This document shows positions 1 through 14,300 of a stretch of 64,000 nt of DNA, in pieces (the stretch's first letter is position 1; every line of letters starts with the position of its first letter). The translations under genes and the position numbers were made by a program. The stretch lies in contig JASANH010000119.1 in NCBI GenBank assembly GCA_030248295.1, positions 114,090-178,089 of the forward strand, in the 5' to 3' direction. The notes below the pieces were generated by a model. That model searched no databases, was not told the origin of the DNA, and was given only the letters and a program-made list of their open reading frames with translations. Source of the DNA: Mesodorylaimus sp. YZB2_4. Its lineage: Eukaryota; Nematoda; Enoplea; Dorylaimida; Dorylaimidae.

Positions 1-3000
1 CGTTCGGTTGTGAAAATCAGAACACCAATCTCATCAGTTTTTGATGGTTTTATCAGTTCAACAACAATTGATGCTGTTGTTTCAGAAATCTCGATTACTT
101 CCTCTTCAACAATTTCTTTGCGAATTTCTTCTTCCACAAGCTTCACGATTTTTTTTGTTGGTAACTGTGCCTCTTCAGTTGTCGGCCGCTCAACTTCTAC
201 TAGTGATTGGGAAGTTTCTGATGGTTTCTCAACTTGCACCTCAAGCGACACATGCTCTTCTCTCGTTTCAACTTGTTCTTCCATAACTTCTACCTTCTCT
301 TCTTCAACCACCTGGACGACTTCTTCTTGCTCGCTCACTCCAGCTGGCCCGCGCTGAACGTGGTACTTCGTTGTTCCAATGACCAATGTCTCAACTGTGA
401 TGACCACCATGGTTTCCACAACTTCCGATGGTTTCTGTACTGTGATTTCCATGGACAATTGGGCGGCTCCAATGTAGCCCATCTCTACTAAAGTCGTTGC
501 TTTGGCTCGTTCTGTTGTGAAAATCAGAACACCAATCTCATAAGTTTCTAATGGTTTTATCAGTTCAACAACAATTGATGCTGTTGTTTCAGGAATCTCG
601 ATTACTTCCTCTTCAACAATTTCTTTGCGAATTTCTTCTTCCACAAGCTTCACGATTTGATTTGTTGATAACTGTGCCTCTTCAGTTGTCGGCCGCTCGA
701 CTTCTACTAGTGATTGGGAAGTTTCTGATGGTTTCTCAACTTGCACCTCAAGCGACACATGCTCTTCTCTCGTTTCAACTTGTTCTTCCATAACTTCTAC
801 CTTCTCTTCTTCAACCACCTGGACGACTTCTTTTTGCTCGCTCACTCCAGCTGGCCCGCGCTGAACGTGGTACTCTGTTGTTTCAATGACCAATGTCTCA
901 GCTGTGATGGCCACCATGGTTTCCACAACTTCCGATGGTTTCTGTACTGTGATTTCCATTGACAATTGGGCGGCTCCAATGTAGCCCATCTCTACTAAAG
1001 TCGTTGCTTTGGCTCGTTCGGTTATAAAAATCAGAACACCAATCTCATCAGTTTCTAATGGTTTTATCAGTTCAACAACAATTGATGCTGTTGTTTCAGG
1101 AATCTCGATTACTTCCTCTTCAACAATTTCTTTGCGAATTTCTTCTTCCACAAGCTTCACGATTTCCTTTGTTGGTAACTGTGCCTCTTCAGTTGTCGGC
1201 CGCTCAACTTCTACTAGTGATTGGGAAGTTTCTGATGGTTTCTCAACTTGCACCTCAAGCGACACATGCTCTTCTCTCGTTTCAACTTGTTCTTCCGTAA
1301 CTTCTACCTTCTCTTCTTCAACCACCTGGACGACTTCTTTTTGCTCGCTCACTCCAGCTGGCCCGCGCTGAACGTGGTACTCTGTTGTTTCAATGACTAA
1401 TGTCTCAGCTGTGATGGCCACCATGGTTTCCACAACTTCCGATGGTTTCTGTACTGTGATTTCCATTGACAATTGGGCGGCTCCAATGTAGCCCATCTCT
1501 ACTAAAGTCGTTGCTTTGGCTCGTTCGGTTGTGAAAATCAGAACACCAATCTCATAAGTTTCTAATGGTTTTATCAGTTCAACAACAATTGATGCTGTTG
1601 TTTCAGGAATCTCGATTACTTCCTCTTCAACAATTTCTTTGCGAATTTCTTCTTCCACAAGCTTCACGATTTGATTTGTTGATAACTGTGCCTCTTCAGT
1701 TGTCGGCCGCTCGACTTCTACTAGTGATTGGGAAGTTTCTGATGGTTTCTCAACTTGCACCTCAAGCGACACATGCTCTTCTCTCGTTTCAACTTGTTCT
1801 TCCATAACTTCTACCTTCTCTTCTTCAACCACCTGGACGACTTCTTCTTGCTCGCTCACTCCAGCTGGCCCGCGCTGAACGTGGTACTCTGTTGTTTCAA
1901 TGACCAATGTCTCAGCTGTGATGGCCACCATGGTTTCCACAACTTCCGATGGTTTCTGTACTGTGATTTCCATTGACAATTGGGCGGCTCCAATGTAGCC
2001 CATCTCTACTAAAGTCGTTGCTTTGGCTCGTTCGGTTGTGAAAATCAGAACACCAATCTCATCAGTTTTTGATGGTTTTATCAGTTCAACAACAATTGAT
2101 GCTGTTGTTTCAGAAATCTCGATTACTTCCTCTTCAACAATTTCTTTGCGAATTTCTTTTTCCACAAGCTTCACAATTTCCTTTGTTGGTAACTGTGCCT
2201 CTTCAGTTGTCGGCCGCTTAACTTCTACTAGTGATTGGGAAGTTTCTGATGGTTTCTTAACTTGCACCCCAAGCGACACATGCTCTTCTCTCGTTTCAAC
2301 TTGTTCTTCCATAACTTCTACCTTCTCTTCTTCAACCACCTGGACGACTTCTCCTTGCTCGCGCACTCCAGCTGGCCCGCGCTGAACGTGATACTCTGTT
2401 GTTTCAATGACCAATGTCTCAACTGTGATGGCCACCATGGTTTCCACAACTTCCGATGGTTTCTGTACTGTGATTTCCATGGACAATTGGGCGGCTCCAA
2501 TGTAGCCCATCTCCACTAAAGTCGTTGCTTTGGCTCGTTCGGTTGTGAAAATCAGAACACCAATCTCATCAGTTTTTGATGGTTTTATCAGTTCAACAAC
2601 AATTGATGCTGTTGTTTCAGAAATCTCGATTACTTCCTCTTCAACAATTTCTTTGCGAATTTCTTCTTCCACAAGCTTCACGATTACCTTTGTTGGTAAC
2701 TGTGCCTCTTCAGTTGTCGGCCGCTCAACTTCTACTAGTGATTGGGAAGTTTCTGATGGTTTCTCAACTTGCACCTCAAGCGACACATGCTCTTCTCTCG
2801 TTTCAACTTCTTCTTCCATAACTTCTTCCTTCTCTTCTTCAACCACCTGGACGACCTCTTCTTGCTCGCTCACTCCAGCTGGCCCGCGCTGAACGTGGTA
2901 CTTCGTTGTTTCAATGACCAATGTCTCAACTGTGATGGCCACCATGGTTTCCACAACTTCCGATGGTTTCTGTACTGTGATTTCCATGGACAATTGGGCG

Positions 3001-5345
3001 GCTCCAATGTAGCCCATCTCTACTAAAGTCGTTGCTTTGGCTCGTTCGGTTGTGAAAATCAGAACACCAATCTCATCAGTTTTTGATGGTTTTATCAGTT
3101 CAACAACAATTGATGCTGTTGTTTCAGGAATCTCGATTACTTCCTCTTCAACAATTTCTTTGCGAATTTCTTCTTCCACAAGCTTCACGATTTGATTTGT
3201 TGATAACTGTGCCTCTTCAGTTGTCGGCCGCTCAACTTCTACTAGTGATTGAAAAGTTTCTGATGGTTTCTCAACTTGCACCTCAAGCGACACATGCTCT
3301 TCTCTCGTTTCAACTTGTTCTTCCATAACTTCTACCTTCTCTTCTTCAACCACCTGGACGACTTCTTTTTGCTCGCTCACTCCAGCTGGCCCGCGCTGAA
3401 CGTGGTACTCTGTTGTTTCAATGACCAATGTCTCAGCTGTGATGGCCACCATGGTTTCCACAACTTCCGATGGTTTCTGTACTGTGATTTCCATTGACAA
3501 TTGGGCGGCTCCAATGTAGCCCATCTCTACTAAAGTCGTTGCTTTGGCTCGTTCGGTTATAAAAATCAGAACACCAATCTCATCAGTTTCTAATGGTTTT
3601 ATCAGTTCAACAACAATTGATGCTGTTGTTTCAGGAATCTCGATTACTTCCTCTTCAACAATTTCTTTGCGAATTTCTTCTTCCACAAGCTTCACGATTT
3701 CCTTTGTTGGTAACTGTGCCTCTTCAGTTGTCGGCCGCTCAACTTCTACTAGTGATTGGGAAGTTTCTGATGGTTTCTCAACTTGCACCTCAAGCGACAC
3801 ATGCTCTTCTCTCGTTTCAACTTGTTCTTCCGTAACTTCTACCTTCTCTTCTTCAACCACCTGGACGACTTCTTTTTGCTCGCTCACTCCAGCTGGCCCG
3901 CGCTGAACGTGGTACTCTGTTGTTTCAATGACTAATGTCTCAGCTGTGATGGCCACCATGGTTTCCACAACTTCCGATGGTTTCTGTACTGTGATTTCCA
4001 TTGACAATTGGGCGGCTCCAATGTAGCCCATCTCTATTAAAGTCGTTGCTTTGGCTCGTTCGGTTGTGAAAATCAGAACACCAATCTCATCAGTTTTTGA
4101 TGGTTTTATCAGTTCAACAACAATTGATGCTGTTGTTTCAGAAATCTCGATTACTTCCTCTTCAACAATTTCTTTGCGAATTTCTTCTTCCACAAGCTTC
4201 ACGATTACCTTTGTTGGTAACTGTCCCTCTTCAGTTGTCGGCCGCTCAACTTCTACTAGTGATTGGTAAGTTTCTGATGGTTTCTCAACTTGCACCTCAA
4301 GCGACACATGCTCTCCTCTCGTTTCAACTTGTTCTTCCTTAACTTTGACCTTCTTTTCTTCAACCACCTGGACGACTTTTTCTTGCTCGCTCACTCCAGC
4401 TGGCCTGCGCTGAACGTGGTACTCTGTTGTTTCAATGACTAATGTCTCAGCTGTGATGGCCACCATGGTTTCCACAACTTCCGATGGTTTCTGTACTGTG
4501 ATTTCCATGGACAATTGGGCGGCTCCAATGTAGCCCATCTCTACTAAAGTCGTTGCTTTGGCTCGTTCGGTTGTGAAAATCAGAACACCAATCTCATAAG
4601 TTTCTGATGGTTCAATCAGTTCAACAACAATTGATGCTGTTGTTTCAGAAATCTCGATTACTTCCTCTTCAACAATTTCTTTGCGAATTTCTTTTTCCAC
4701 GAGCTTCACGATCCTTTTTGTTGGTAACTGTGCCTCTTCAGTTGTCGGCCGCTCAACTTCTACTAGTGATTGGTAAGTTTCTGATGGTTTCTCAACTTGC
4801 ACCTCAAGCGACACATGCTCTCCTCTCGTTTCAACTTGTTCTTCCTTAACTTTGACCTTCTTTTCTTCAACCACCTGGACGACTTTTTCTTGCTCGCTCA
4901 CTCCAGCTGGCCCGCGCTGAACGTGGTACTCTGTTGTTCCAATGACCAATGTCTCAACTGTGATGGCCACCATGGTTTCCACAACTTCTGATGGTTTCTG
5001 TACTGTGATTTCCATTGACAATTGGGCGGCTTCAATGTAGCCCATCTCTATTAAAGTCGTTGCTTTGGCTCGTTCGGTTGTGAAAATCAGAACACCAATC
5101 TCATCAGTTTTTGATGGTTTTATCAGTTCAACAACAATTGATGCTTTTGTTTCAGAAATCTCGATTACTTCCTCTTCAACAATTTCTTCGGAAATCTCTT
5201 TTTTCACAAGCTCCACGATTTCCTTCGTTGGTAACTGTGCCTCTTCAGTTGTCGGCCGCTCAACTTCTACTAATGATTGGAAAGTTTCTGATGGTTTCCC
5301 AGCCTGCACCTCAAGCGACACATGCTCTTCTTTCTTTTCAACTTG
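1..5345 (-). repeat. Tandem array of 507-bp coding units (169-residue PEVK-like repeats), within exon 32
   Basis: Unit boundaries on the plus strand recur every 507 bp (1, 508, 1015, 1522, 2029, 2536, 3043, 3550, 4057, 4564, 5071). That gives ten whole units and one partial unit, and the array runs off the left edge. The period is a multiple of three. I translated the first one and a half units of the minus strand and checked the variant sites of the others without meeting a stop. Each unit is rich in Glu, Val, Lys and Thr with segments such as VSLEVQ, ERPTTEEAQLPTKEIVELV, EIVEEEVIEI and SMEITVQKPSEVVETM. It has no cysteine and almost no aromatic core, so it is not an Ig or Fn3 fold. This matches the PEVK-type springs of titins in composition and position. 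The sequence motif itself is not one I recognise. Confidence 0.92.
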
Positions 5346-8300
5346 TTCTTCTTCGACTGATTTTTTTGTTGTTTGCGGAGTCTGTGTTTTTCCTGGTGTT
5401 TTAAAGATTTTTTTAATCTCCAGAGTAGCAGATAATTCTCCGTCAGTCAATATCTCGCTCTCTATTCGTTGTTCACGTTTACATTTTGTAGTTTCTGTTG
5501 CGATTTCTGAGATATCACTAATTATAATTATGACTTCATAACTTTCTTCAGTTTTAATCGCTTGCACTACTGCTCCTACCGCTGTTATATGTTCAGTTGT
5601 TCTTTTCTGCGGTTGGTGCTTATTGGGTGTTTGTACTTCCTGCCTAATGTATTCGTCTCTTCGTGTTTGTTCATATTTTTCTTGTACATATAACGGCTGT
5701 ACTTCTATGCATTCATGTGTGATGACTACAAACTCCTCAGCTACATCTAGTGTGGCTGATATCTCCTCACTTGGTTTAAAAGCTGTCGCCTCGATATTTG
5801 CATAGTCAACTGATATCACATTTATTATGTGGTTGAACACGTCGGCTGGTCGGAAAATCTCTACTATAATGGTAGCTTCTTCCTCAGCCTTTGTCAGTTC
5901 AATCTTTCTCCCATATTCCTCAACTACTAATATGTGTTGCATCGAAGTGGTTATTTCTTCCGTACTTGGCCCTTGCTGTACTTTTACATATGCGTTCGTT
6001 ATTGCACGACCGTGGTCATTGACTGCCTCGCACATGTATTCGCCTTCATCTTCTTGAAAGATTCTATTTATTGTTAATATGCAAACGCCATCTTCATGGA
6101 GAACTCGAATGTCTTTAGATGACACAATTTTGTCTCCATCTACATAAAAGGTTATCTCTGGCGATGGGTAACCCGCAACAATACATTTCAACTTCGCTGT
6201 TTGTCCCTCCTTTACTGTAACACTCTCCAGTTGCTGTATGAATTCTGGTGGGAATCCTGTTACATTGTCCTCAATCATCTCTGGGCCTTGAATAAACATA
6301 TGAATTTCTCTGTAGAAATGTGTTTCTTGTGACGACTCGATCGCTGCACTCTCAGAAAACTCCGTTTTGGCTAGCTGAGCTGATGGATATACAACTCCCT
6401 TAGTTTTGCTGTCAGCTGTGATGGTTTTGGAAGGATGGGTTTCTGGTACAGTTTCGTGTTCTGATATTTTTTGCGCAGGTTTAGGCATAGTTTGTGTGTC
6501 AATGGTTTCTCTTACTATAAACAAATCTTCAACCAGATTCACAGTGGTCTCCCCCAGTGGTTTTATGAACTCAGTTCCGCGGCTGATGTGGTGAGCTGGT
6601 TTGGGATGTTCTTCTGGAACGAGTGCTCGGACTGATCGTTTTTCTTCTCTTTTAAAAATATTTTCTTCTTTTGACAACTCGCCGGTCATGCTGGTTTCAC
6701 TGCGTCCCAATGTGTCCGGCCCTCTGATGGGCGGTACTCTTTTCTGTTCAACAATGTCCTCCCTGTACGAGGATTCAACGACTAGCTGGGTTCGTGTTAT
6801 TTCTGTACCATGGACGTTTTTGGTAGCACACACGTATGTCCCTTCATCTTCTGGAAATACTTCTCGAATAATAAATGTTTGGATACCATCTGGCTCCGAC
6901 TCAATTATGAAATCTCGAGTGCGTAGTATTTCCTCATCTTCCCGGTACCATCTGGTTTCCGGTGCTGGTTGTCCGGTCACCTGCATTTGAAAAACCTTTT
7001 TGCTAAACTACTATTGACAAATACTGAATATATCTGCACCAACGATTTCTGTAAGGTTTCGGCAAAGCATAATTATCATACACCATATACTTTGTTTCTC
7101 ACTACTTTAATTCAGCTTAGCAATTCTGAGACTACTACGATATAGTTTTACTGGCGCGCGCTAAGGTTTTATCAGAACCTTGTGGTCTTACATGGGAGAT
7201 TAGTGCGCACGCTAATTTATGTAATAAGCAGGTAACAAAATTGACGCTATCACAGAAGTTTAACTCTGTGCCACCAGCATTGAGTTTAAACTCACTGAAC
7301 GCTGGCAAATGAGATTTAGTGAATTCGATCGCAATTTTCAAATTTTGCGACGCATGATGCTACAGATAGGCAAGACTTACCGCAGTGTAAGGGGTTTTGT
7401 GCCGTCAGTTTCCCTGCAGCAGATACACCCTAAATACTCGAATAATGTGTAGGAGAAATTTTTATTACAAATTGGGGCGGCTGCTTCCAAAAAACCAGTG
7501 GTATTTTCGAAAATTCAGAGAAGGCTCCCTGTCAGTGCATGGAATTCACTCACGTCAGTGGCACTGTTCTTGGTTCTAGAGAAACCAGGAAAATTAGAGA
7601 GCCGAACTTGTCTTTGAAAGGAAAAATTTTAATACAGAAACTATTGTATGTACCCTAGCTTGTTTCGACTTTATCTTTAACGCGCCTCAATTTGTTTGCT
7701 ATTTCCTCCCAGTTCCTCCCATACCTTAAGCTATGCGACCATTCGATAAGTTGATACATAGTACATGTGATGTAGTTCGGACCGCATGAATGGTCCCATA
7801 TAAAAAATCTTGAATGAAACAATATCTTGCGCCTTGTTCGAACAAGTGAATGAAAGCAATCACGTGTAACCTGATCAGTGAGTTTTTTATATTGATATCC
7901 ATGAACTCGAACCTTCACTATCATTGAAGTGCGGTAAGCAGGTTAGAGTATCAGGGCTACTCCATACTTAGAGCTAAAGCCCCAGGGGGAAGGGGGAGAG
8001 GCAATCAAACGCTATTGCTCTCAAGATTTCTTAACCATGTAATCTATTGAATCAGCAGATTACTGTAGATCTGCATTCCTCCTATTCACACAAATTCAGA
8101 TGCTACGTAAATTTGAAGTCAAGTTAGTTCGAGCCATGCTTAAAAATCTTACTTTGCCATAGCCTGCCCTGACCTGCGAACCTAGGATAGGGCATGGTAG
8201 GCAAAGGTACCGTGTTGCACCTACTGTACTGTAGCTCAGATGACTTACCTGGCAGATAAGCCTTGCTGTCGTTCCTTCCTTAGCAACCACCTTTTCTGGC

Positions 8301-11300
8301 AATGGCTTTGTAAAAATTGGTGCGTAACCTTCTTTTTCGCCAGGTTTTTCCACTCTCTTCTCTACCACATGAGATTCTTCACTTTCATACCTGGTTTCAG
8401 CGGTAAGCTTCGGTGCACCTAAAACCTAACTGTTTTAAAATATTACATCCCGAACTTCTTGTCATAAAATAAGCACCTGTGACTTTGACATCCACTCTGG
8501 CCATACTCAGTGCATATCCTTGAGTATTTCTCGCCACCACTGAGAATTCTCCACCTGTGTGCATTCTTATGTCTGTGATGATCAGTGTTGAGACGGTGCG
8601 ATCCGATTCAATAACAATATATGGTGGATTAGGTTGCACTGGCACATCATTGAAATACCAAGTGAATGTGCACTCTGGTGGATAGGCATCTACAGTGGCT
8701 TGTAACCTAACTATGGATCCTTCCATAACTTCTACAGGAACCAACGGAGCTGTGAATTTGGGTGGGTATGGTTCACCAGTCAATGGAATAGGAGTCGTCC
8801 TCATAGGTATCTCCGGGCCACGCAAAGGCGTTTTTCCAATGCTCGTAGTTTCACGATAACCTTTTTCTAAGCGACGACTTCCAGTAGTTCCTTCTGATCT
8901 AACTAGTGTTGCAACTGGCATGGGAACATCACCTGGAGCTGAAATAAAAATTCCAGGCATGCTGATACAGGCAAAAAACAAAAATTCACTCACGCCTGAC
9001 AGTAAGAATGCATTTGGTCGTCGCTCGCCCAACTTCATTTCTGATTTCAGCTCGGTACTCAGCCCTTGGCAGGGGAAATCTGCTCAGTCTTAGGATTGAG
9101 GTGAAACGCGATGGCTGTAAAATTTGAACACTCGCTGACGGATGCATCTCCAAATCATTCACAAACCAGGTGAAGCGTGGTGCTGGTTCACCATCAGCCT
9201 CGACGATCAATTCCACAGTCTGATCTTTCTCAACAGTTTGATCATAAAGGTGTTTAAATATTCTCGGTGGCCTTGCAAGCTGTTGTGGTTCTGGCTGTCG
9301 TTCTTGACGTAAGCGGCTTATTTGTCGATATTCCGTGTCTTCCTTTTCTGTTACGTCTCTTCTCAATGGCTCTTCTGGTCGTCTCGAGGTCGGCTGCCAA
9401 AGCAATGTATCCTTAACTACTCCTATGGTATTCTCTGCTTGGGCTGCGATCTTTGCTCCTTTAACAAGTTGCGTAGTTTCAATTCTCAATTCCGAAGTGG
9501 TCCGTGTTGATCGAATTGAAATGGGGCTAGGGGCTTGTGGATGTACGGACGCTCCATCTATGAACCATGTAAACTGAGGTAAAGGGCGAGCTTCGACATC
9601 AATACGGAAAATTCTGTCAGTTGTCGCCTCCTCAGTTGTGACTTCTCGCAATGGCCTTACAATCCTTGGTGGCACAGGATGTATCGGTTGCACTCCAGGC
9701 AATTCATGATGTTCAGGTTTAACAGTTATATAGCTGTAAGCAATACCAGCAATGTTTTCAGCTTTAACTGCAAACGTTGTTTCTGTCAATGTTTCCATTC
9801 TTATCGTTAGTTCTGATGTCGTTCGAGTGTTATGTATGCACACAGAAGGTCCTGGCTTTAGTTCTTCAGGGCCTATGAACCAAGTAAATTTTGCTTGTGG
9901 TTTTGCCGTTGGTTGAATTTCCACACTCAACTTGATTTCATGCTTCTCTTTATTAATTTCCATGCGATGTCGTTCTTCAATGAATCGTGGAATGATAGCG
10001 TCAGATGGGACATATGGTGTCGATGGCTCGTGGACGGGTCGTCTCGCATGATACTGACTAACCTGCTCAATCGTTTCCTCCTTTTCCATGAACTCTTTTC
10101 GCCAAGGTAACGGAATATTTTGTGGATGTTCTAACCGTTTTGAGCTTGGACTTAATCCCAGCGTGCTTTCCACCAAGCCAACAACATTCTGTGCTCGTAC
10201 TGTAATGATAGTCTCCTCAAAAATTTCTGTCGTTCTCAATTCTGAAGTGGTTTCAGTTGAATGAACTGTAGTTTTTGGCGGTCGTTGTTTCTCAGGTAGG
10301 ATCTGAACTCCATCCATGTACCATGTAAATATTGGTGCTGGGTATCCTTCTACATCGATTTTGAGAATTCTCATTTCTTCCATCGTGGTTTCTTCTGTGG
10401 CTACCTCGCGCAGAGGTTTTATTATTCTTGGGGCTTGCAGCTGCTTTGGATATTCCACCACTGGTGCGACTGCCCTTGGTGACCATGGCCTCTTTTCTTC
10501 AGTTGGTGCACGTCTGCGAGGTTTGACTGTGATGTAGCTGTATGCGATACCAGCCAAATTCTCAGCCTTGACTGTAAATGTTGTCTCAGTCAGTGTTTCC
10601 ATTCGTATGATCATCTCTGATGTGCTTTGGGAACTGCGAATTGTAATATTTGGCCCTTGTTTCAGCTCTTCTGGACCTATATGCCAAGAAAATTTTGCTG
10701 GTGGCCGCGCTGTCGGCTGGATTTCCGCGCGCAGTTTGATTTCGCGTCTTTCCTCATCAATCTCCATATGATGACGCTCTTCAATGAACCGCGGGATGAC
10801 TGCATCATATGGAACATAGGGCACTGGCGAGGTGGGCTCGCGCAAAAGTGGTGTGGGAGCTGAAAGAAACACTCGCGCGTCGAAGAACAACCAATACATC
10901 ATAGACAAAGCTTTTCAGTCGCAAAAAATAATCTATAGATTACCTGACTTCTCTACACGAGCGGTTCGAGTTGCGACTCCTGCAATGTTCTCAGCGCGAA
11001 TAGTGTATTCTGCTTCTCTTAGGTACACCTTGTCAATGGTCAGCCGACTCCAGTTTGTGCCACCCTCCACATGGACTGTCGCTGTGGGTTGTAGAGGCAT
11101 TCCATTCACACGCCAAGTCAAATTGGCTGCTGGGTTTGCATCGACTTTAGCTTCCAAAATCACAGTTTCTCCTTCTGCGGTTACAGTGGTAACAGCACGG
11201 GGTGCCACAACAAACTTTGGCTTGTATGGAGCTGGAGTAATCACTTCTGGAGATTTTACGCCTGAAAACGAAGAGAGGAATTTATGAAGCCAAAAACATG

Positions 11301-14300
11301 AACATTTTCCTTGTTGCATGAAATGTGGGAAACAAACCATAGGTTGTTGTTTCTTCAAGCCTAGTTATTGTAGTCTCTTCGGTAACAGTCGGACGCTGAC
11401 CGACAGGAACATCGAATGCCCGTTTTGGACCAGCAGCTTCTAAAGAAAGCAATGCTGTTGACAAAGTTCGAATCTACTGTAGGAATAGGAAACAGGATTA
11501 CCTTCAACTGTGATCGTACCAATTGATTCATCTTCCCCAACTATGTTTCTCGCTAAAACTTTGTACTGGCCTCGTTTTGGTTTTGTCATGGTCAAAGTGG
11601 ACACATTGATTTCTTCAGTCTCTATAGTTGTAGTAGTTGAGGTTCTCACTTCAAACCCATTTATAAACCATGTAAAACCAGCTGGCGGAAAAGAGTCAAC
11701 TTTTGTCGTTATCTTCAGCGGCTGGTCTGATGGCACCGTTTGCGTTGGAACATGGCGCACGAACAGTGGCTTGTATGGCAAACGCTCTGGTTCTTTGACT
11801 TCTCTCATCTCTTTCACTGAATATTCTTCATGGACGCCTTCTTCGCTCCTGCGTTCTACCTTTTGCTCAGGTATTGGTGCTGGAGCAGGAGCTAGGACTG
11901 CACCCACAGCTGGAGCTCTGGGCATATCATAATCGTAATGCTCGACTACTTTGGCGGTTGTAGCGTATTCTTCTGTCTTGGTCTCAGTTTTCGGTCTTGT
12001 AGCTGGTGCTGCAGGAACAGGTGCAGGTACTGGGGCAGGCGCAGAAGAAGGCGCTGGCTTTGGTTGAGGTGGTGGAACGAGTTTTGGTGATTTGTAGTCG
12101 TAGCGTTCCGTTAAAGTGGATGTTGTCACAAATTCTTCAGATGCTGTCTCGGTTTTCGGCCTTATCCCGAGCTGAACTGGAACAGATACGGGTGCAGGAG
12201 CTGGTATTGGAGCTGGAACAACAGTTGGTCCTTTGGGCCGTCCATAGTCTACATGCTCAACCAACGTAGAAGTTGTGACATCTTCAGTAACTTCAGTGAC
12301 CGTTCGAGGTTGCGGAGGAACCTGAGGCTGAGGCGATGGTAATTTCCCTGAAACAACATCTTTACGATATTAAGCTCACACTTGTTTCGGCGGTGCTATA
12401 GTATTTGGCTTACTCTCCACAAGTATTCTTCCTTCACTGACAGCTGTGCCTTCCACATTCTTAGCAGTTATCTTGATCACACTTGGTCGCAATGGCGGTT
12501 TCAAAATTATTTTTAACCGATTATCTTCGAGGTTTTGGATTTCCACCTTGTCTGTGGTCTCCTCTATAACTTCCTCATTGACAGTCACTGTGAACTGCGC
12601 TGGTGGTCTTGCAACAACTCGAGTATCCACAGTAACTGCTTGCGTTTCTCTAACCTCCACTGTGGGCACAGACTTGACAAACACTGGTGCTCTGGGTGTC
12701 TTGACAACGTCCACTGTTTCGACCACAACCCATTCTTCAGTTGTCAATTCCAAGGCTCCGCCTTTCTTACTAACCAGTGGAGCCTCTGTGACACGTGTGA
12801 CCACCTCAGTCGTTTCTATTGGTGAGACAGCGCGTTCAGTCTTGACGACCTCACGCTTAGGTGGTGGAGGTGGCTGCTGCTGGCGTATTTCAGCTAATAA
12901 ACCAACAAGCAGTCATGCATCTGATATCAGAGCTCTTCAGTAACTTACTTGATGTGCGATATTCCTCAATAACATCCTCCCGTTTCTCAATACCACCTTT
13001 AGTCAGTGGTTTCGGAGGCAAGGGTTGCTCAATTCGTATTGGCGATATGCCACGCTCAACTGTGACAGGTCGAGGAGGAGGTGGTGGCGGCTTTGGAGAT
13101 GGTGCTGTGATAGCTAAAAACAAGGTGCTCCCATTTAGTCCTTACCACTGGACTTCAGGGGCGGTCTTACTGCTTGTGTAGTACTCCTCTACCACATGAA
13201 CTTCACTCTCAGTGTGACTTGTGGGAGGTTGTACAGGCGAAGGTGGTATATATGGATGCGGCTGCAGCTGCGGCGAGATTGCTCGCTCCACGACCACAGG
13301 CACTCGTCGCGGAGGCGGTGGAGGCGGTACTTTTGGTGATACTGCTCTGGCTGAAACCAAACAAGTATCCCCTTCTTACCCACTGTAACCAACATCCCTG
13401 GCGGTCGGGAGTAATCGACACGCTCCCCTGGCTGGGAGACGTAAACCTCTTCGGTTGTTGTTTCTAGGGCAGGTATAGTCGCGAGGATTTCGGTCTCGAC
13501 TATCTCTCACCGCCTGGGTACGCTGATTACGCCATTTAAAAAGTTGACAACATCTTTGACGTACCAGCTGTGAAATACTCTTCTACAACTCGAACTTCAC
13601 TCTCAGTTCTTGTGACTGGTGACGGCATTCGCACAAAGCGCGGTGGTGGCGGTGGCGGGCGAATGGGCGATGCTGCTCGCTCAGCTTCTGGTGCACGGAC
13701 AGGAGAATATGTCCTGGCTATTGGCGGTTGGGAGAAGGCACGAACTAAAGACAGAGTTACATGCATCAGAATTTTTTAAAAGAACAGGCGGCCATGACTG
13801 AGTCTTTTTGAAGTTTGATGCTGTCTAATTTATAATCTTTTACACCTGTGCTTGAGATACCTGTAGTATAAAATTCTTCAACCGTCCTTGTCTCACTGTC
13901 CGTTCTCGGCGATGGTGTCGATACGAACATAAGTGGTGGTGGAGGTCTAACGATAGGAGAAACGGCCCTTTCTAGGGACATTGGTCTACGAAGTGGAGGA
14001 GGAGGCGGTTTTGGTGAGGGTGTATGAACAGCTAAACAAAAGCGTAATGACCTCTCCATTGCAATTCCATAAACTGATATCTTACTGATTGTACGATGCT
14101 CTTCAATTACACGTTCTTCCTTCTGCGTTTCAGTCTTCTTTTCTGGATATCTAGAGACCTTTGGTGGTGGCGCAATAGGTGATGTCGGTCGCTCAACTGG
14201 CAGAGGCCGTTTCGGAGGTGAAAAAGGTTGTTGAAACCGTTGTTCACTTACTGCAAGTAAAACCTACGTTATATGACTGTGGATGATAAAACATGTCATC

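Noticed and set aside
1-5345. CRISPR array
   Set aside because: The repeat unit is 507 bp, coding, and lacks distinct spacers; the genome is eukaryotic.
10-5541. Many plus-strand open frames of about 70-160 codons in the repeat array
   Set aside because: They recur with the 507-bp period because the minus strand is a repeated coding sequence. They have Ser/Thr- or Leu/Phe-rich shadow composition and no domain.
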